Source: Planctomycetota bacterium (GTDB lineage Bacteria; Planctomycetota; Phycisphaerae; Sedimentisphaerales; Anaerohalosphaeraceae). From it: a DNA stretch of 54,295 bases. The notes under the pieces were generated by a model. The model saw only the letters and a program-made list of their open reading frames with translations. It had not been told where the DNA came from and made no database searches. The DNA lies in the NCBI GenBank assembly GCA_019456225.1, contig VRUI01000028.1, forward strand, positions 1-54,295. Direction: 5' to 3'. Every line of letters begins with the position of its first letter. The first letter of the stretch is position 1. Below are positions 51,323 through 54,295 of the stretch, one piece after another. Made by a program: the position numbers and the translations under genes.

Positions 51323-52012
51323 ATGATCAGGCCTATTATTACATTGAGGCGTAAACGGATACTCGTTGATATTGATATTCAGCGGGACGCTTTTCTGGCG
51401 AGCAGCCCTAATTGTATAAAGAATCACCGCCGAGTGCTTGCTAATATCCGGCGGCTTATGGGGTGGGCTCGTCTTAGGAATGTTCGTCAAATCTCGACGG
51501 TTCGGGATTTTTATGAGGACAAAGACCATCATACGCATAACAATCCAGAGTCGAAATATCTCAATAAGATCAGCTATACTGTTCGTGATAAATTCATAAC
51601 CTACAGTGCCGATGGGTGCACCGATCTTCCCCGGGATATTCTTCGTCAATACGATCAGGTTGTTTTGCATAAGCGTTGTGAGAACCCTTTCAAGGAGCCG
51701 CGGGCAGACCGGATGCTAAGCGAACTGCGGGCCGACGAATTTCTGATCATGGGAGCGTTGACCGAAGAGGCGGTAAAAGCGACTGTGCTGGGGCTTTTGG
51801 CGAGGAAGAAATATGTCACGGTTTTGACCGATGCGGTCGGTTCGCGTCAAAAGAATGCCGCCGAGGTCGCACTTCGCCAGATGCAGGCGAAAGGGGCCAG
51901 GCTCATCGAGGTTAAAGCATTGCTTGGGACGTCCTGTCTGCGGCAGGTTGGCGTTTGCGGTTGTGACCGGTGTCTGGGCAAACTTGCCAAACCGCTTGCC
52001 AATACCGGTTAG
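51323..52012 (+). CDS. Isochorismatase-fold protein without the catalytic Cys
   Basis: 229 residues from ATG 51323 (GGAAAAG upstream). The opening RKRILVDIDIQRDAFL supplies the fold's first Asp region; DEFLIMGALTEEAVKATVLG, RKKYVTVLTDAVGSRQKN and AEVALRQMQAKGARLIEV follow the isochorismatase-like hydrolase order. The nucleophile Cys expected in the G.x3.CV.xT segment is absent (here EEAVKAT). Cys residues occur only near the C-terminus (CLRQVGVCGCDRC), an unusual cluster. Probably a non-catalytic or altered protein; function unknown. Confidence 0.62.
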   Translation: MIRPIITLRRKRILVDIDIQRDAFLASSPNCIKNHRRVLANIRRLMGWARLRNVRQISTVRDFYEDKDHHTHNNPESKYLNKISYTVRDKFITYSADGCTDLPRDILRQYDQVVLHKRCENPFKEPRADRMLSELRADEFLIMGALTEEAVKATVLGLLARKKYVTVLTDAVGSRQKNAAEVALRQMQAKGARLIEVKALLGTSCLRQVGVCGCDRCLGKLAKPLANTG

Positions 52013-52138
52013 GCGGGCAACGCGCAAAGCGTGAGGCAATAGAAAAGAAAGCAAGTCACCTTAATCCCCTCGGAAAGTTATTATTCAAAAAACTCAAATA
52101 ACCGCCGATTAACCACGAAAAAATCCGATTCCCCAGAA

Positions 52139-52157
52139 AAAGGTTCCCGGAACCTTT
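52139..52157 (-). terminator. Terminator of the dockerin-tailed protein gene
   Basis: AAAGGTTCC and GGAACCTTT are perfect inverted arms with a tight loop; on the minus strand the stem is followed by TTTTCT. It begins 30 bp past the stop codon at 52187. Confidence 0.75.
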
Positions 52158-52186
52158 AGTTGCCCCTAACAGGCACTTGGAACCTA

Positions 52187-54091
52187 TTATGGGCTCATCT
52201 GGAGCCACTGTTCGGCGAAGATGGTGAAGTCAGATAAGTCGACGAATCCGTTGCAGTTGAGGTCGGCCCTGGCCGGGCAGTAATCGTCGGTAGTGATGAC
52301 AAATGCCAGGTCTATGGAACTGCCCCCGTATGGATGTTCTTCTCTGGGGGGATATCGCAGCTCCTGCCAGTTAAGCGGCTCGTCGGTGCCTACGGCGAAT
52401 ACGGCATCATCGTTGTAATGGTCGGGGTATCGGCGGGTCTTCCAGCCGAACTCGCCGGCATCGGTATCGACACGGATAGCGAGCCAGTAGACGATGGGGA
52501 CCTCGGGTGTTCCCTCCTGGAAAAAGGCTTCTGTCCGGTCGATATACATATCTATCTGCCATATTTGCTTGTCGGCTTGAGGGATGAGTGTGTCGGTGGC
52601 GGGGTCGGGGTCCCACCAGAACCCGCCTGGCTCAAATGTGTGATGCAAGTGTTCGACGAACCGGTCTGGGCGAAAAGCCATCTCCCACAGCAATTTGTCG
52701 GGATTGGAGTATGTGTTTTCAGAATTGCTGCCGCCGTTGCCGACAGGGTCGTCGCTGTAGATGGCTGCATAAATATTTGTGATGTTACCCCTGACATCGT
52801 TTAACCAGGAACCCCAAAGATGGATGTCGGTAATAAGGCCGAACTTTTTGCATTGAAAATCATCGGCTGCGATGCGGGGAATTTTCTGGGTATTAGTAAC
52901 GCAAATGTCTACGCCGTTTTCGGTTTCGTCAGGTAACTGCACCCATTTGATTCCGCAGCGTTCTTTGATCTTGACCGTATGGTCTTCGACTTCTCCGTCG
53001 GTTGCGGGGCCATCGAAGCTTAGAGTGGTATCGGTGGTGAATCGGAATCTGCTGAAGGTTGTTATGTTTGCCGACGCGGTCATGGGGACCTGGAAGACGA
53101 GTGTGTTTACGCCGGTTGTGAGGGGCTGGGCGTCGAAGATCTGATCGCCCGCCTGGGCCCAGCTGTTGTCAGCGCTGAAGTCTATCCATGCGTATAGCAG
53201 GCCGGCGGCTGAAGCGGTCACTTCCACGATCGCGGGCCGGCCGGGGATGAGGGGCCATGTGATGAAGGTAACGCCATCTTCGTCGTCGTTTCCATCATTA
53301 TCATCGCCGATGGCGGCGTTGTTGGGCTGGCCGTCGGACTCGGCGTCGACGGAGGCGCCGAGCATGAAGCCCGGAACGATGGTGTGGTTGGCGCCATTGT
53401 TGGAGGCAAGGGTGGGATAGCGTGCTGCAGCGCCATTATCAGGTGCGTCACCCCAATCGTACTGTACCGGGTTAGGCTCGTATTTAAGCCCAGAGATAAA
53501 AAAGCCTGTGAGGGTACCGTCCCCACTGTAAAGTTGCACAGGATCGCCAGACTGCTGATAAATGTCGCCGTGGGCCGGAGGCTTTTCGTTAATCACGGCG
53601 ATCATATTTACCGGGTCATGGCTGTACAATATAATGCCTATCGTTGTGAATTCCAACTCAACGAATACATCGAAAAAGCTGTTCGCGGTACCGGTTGGTG
53701 TAAAGGGCGGCAAATCGAGGATGCCGGAGGTGTTGTTGGTCGTTTCTTCAATTTCACCCAGTGCCTGCCGTCCCGGATTCAGACGCACCACAACATCGCC
53801 GAAGGAGCTGCCTGTGCCGGCCAGGTTCATGGACACGATTTCGGCCGCTACCTCGTCAAGACCGTTGAGGTTGTCATCGCCGGCATCTCCTTCGGCAGCA
53901 CCTTCAAAGAAGGTGTGAATCTCCGAGGGGCCATATAAATCGATAGTTTCGAATGACCCCTGTGGATCATACAGTTTGATCTGGCCCCACGAATTGACAA
54001 AGGGATCCATTTCGGTAACGTCGGCGAGGGTCGCTGTTGAAGTGGTTAATAATGCTGCGAGCATCCAAATTGTGATTCGCAGATTTCTCAT
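52187..54091 (-). CDS. Exported GEVED-containing protein with dockerin-like C-terminus
   Basis: 634 residues. A signal peptide (MRNLRITIWMLAALLTTSTA ending near residue 23) predicts export. A GEVED-type beta domain lies around residues 285-370 (WIDFSADNSWAQAGDQIF; DGEVEDHTVKI). Another beta-rich domain (380-600, starting CGIKWVQLPDETENG) is not identified. The last 30 residues, CPARADLNCNGFVDLSDFTI and FAEQWL, form a dockerin-like calcium-loop segment (DLNCNGFVDLSDF) common in Phycisphaerae surface proteins. Cell-surface or polysaccharide-related role is inferred. Confidence 0.82.
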   Translation of the reverse strand: MRNLRITIWMLAALLTTSTATLADVTEMDPFVNSWGQIKLYDPQGSFETIDLYGPSEIHTFFEGAAEGDAGDDNLNGLDEVAAEIVSMNLAGTGSSFGDVVVRLNPGRQALGEIEETTNNTSGILDLPPFTPTGTANSFFDVFVELEFTTIGIILYSHDPVNMIAVINEKPPAHGDIYQQSGDPVQLYSGDGTLTGFFISGLKYEPNPVQYDWGDAPDNGAAARYPTLASNNGANHTIVPGFMLGASVDAESDGQPNNAAIGDDNDGNDDEDGVTFITWPLIPGRPAIVEVTASAAGLLYAWIDFSADNSWAQAGDQIFDAQPLTTGVNTLVFQVPMTASANITTFSRFRFTTDTTLSFDGPATDGEVEDHTVKIKERCGIKWVQLPDETENGVDICVTNTQKIPRIAADDFQCKKFGLITDIHLWGSWLNDVRGNITNIYAAIYSDDPVGNGGSNSENTYSNPDKLLWEMAFRPDRFVEHLHHTFEPGGFWWDPDPATDTLIPQADKQIWQIDMYIDRTEAFFQEGTPEVPIVYWLAIRVDTDAGEFGWKTRRYPDHYNDDAVFAVGTDEPLNWQELRYPPREEHPYGGSSIDLAFVITTDDYCPARADLNCNGFVDLSDFTIFAEQWLQMSP

Positions 54092-54198
54092 TTCTTTGCC
54101 TCCATAACAAATCGTAAATAATTATTATACTATAATACCATTATACCACTTTTAGTCATAAATACAAGTCCAAATCCATTTTTTTGTCAAAAAAGAGC

Positions 54199-54295
54199 TT
54201 ATAGGGCCTTGATAAGCGCCTTGTCAGTGAGCTTGGCGACCTGTTCGGCCAGTTCCGCATTCTTCTTGACAAACGTTTCATTGATTTCAACAAGT
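54199..54295 (-). CDS. 3' end of an unidentified gene (runs off the right edge)
   Basis: The minus-strand frame ends ...VEINETFVKKNAELAEQVAK then LTDKALIKAL and TAA at 54199-54201. Only 31 codons are in the window. The peptide is helical and unidentified. The gene would start outside, so identity cannot be given. No terminator hairpin follows before the exported protein gene's upstream region. Confidence 0.5.
   Translation of the reverse strand, partial: LVEINETFVKKNAELAEQVAKLTDKALIKAL

Overview
The window looks like a chromosomal segment of a planctomycete, most likely class Phycisphaerae (Sedimentisphaerales-like); this is inferred from gene content only. Pointers are a secreted GEVED protein ending in a dockerin-like segment (52187-54091), a short DUF1559-like pseudopilin, a roughly 1220-residue SecA with extra internal blocks, a UvrC that stops after its nuclease domain, an ECF sigma factor overlapping a multi-membrane ankyrin protein, a GxxExxY protein, a B12-dependent ribonucleotide reductase, and many families of short palindromic or low-complexity intergenic repeats.

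Layout. Left edge to 2 kb: the 5' end of a group II intron sitting just past the folC terminator, then folC. 2.0-7.3 kb: a BlaI/M56 (BlaR1-like) regulatory pair with a two-palindrome promoter; the M56 protein carries Cys-rich, His/Lys-rich and poly-Asp blocks. This is followed by a decayed zone with an IS30 transposase remnant, a 190-bp duplication and two tiny membrane-protein genes. 7.3-11.3 kb: transketolase, phosphofructokinase and GxxExxY. 11.3-15.2 kb: an HDOD-GAF-histidine kinase, a response regulator with an N-terminal DNA-binding domain, and a lipoprotein. 15.4-24.9 kb: trpS, DUF2007, scpA; trxA; hldD and a membrane protein; tyrS; two conserved hypotheticals; a type IB topoisomerase. 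24.9-36.2 kb: secA, efp, the sigma/ankyrin operon, a short uvrC and an anchored hypothetical. 36.5-38.1 kb: a sigma-70 factor with extra N-terminal helix-turn-helix domains.

38.3-49.0 kb is the accessory region. It holds a large AT-rich KAP P-loop NTPase with duplicated N-terminal domains, the nrdJ reductase preceded by a 10-bp phased TCAAAA array, an AT-rich PD-(D/E)xK-like protein, an XRE/ImmA-like pair with a palindromic operator, and a small membrane protein. 49.1-54.3 kb returns to ordinary genes: pseudopilin, rsmG, trmB, an isochorismatase-fold protein lacking the expected Cys, the dockerin-tailed exported protein, and the 3' end of an unrecognised gene.

Most genes are housekeeping. 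The best candidates for undescribed biology are the metal-binding-looking M56 sensor, the KAP NTPase with the nuclease-like gene near nrdJ (possible defence genes), the sigma-70 factor with built-in DNA-binding domains, and the sigma/ankyrin signalling pair. No tRNA, rRNA or CRISPR array was seen.
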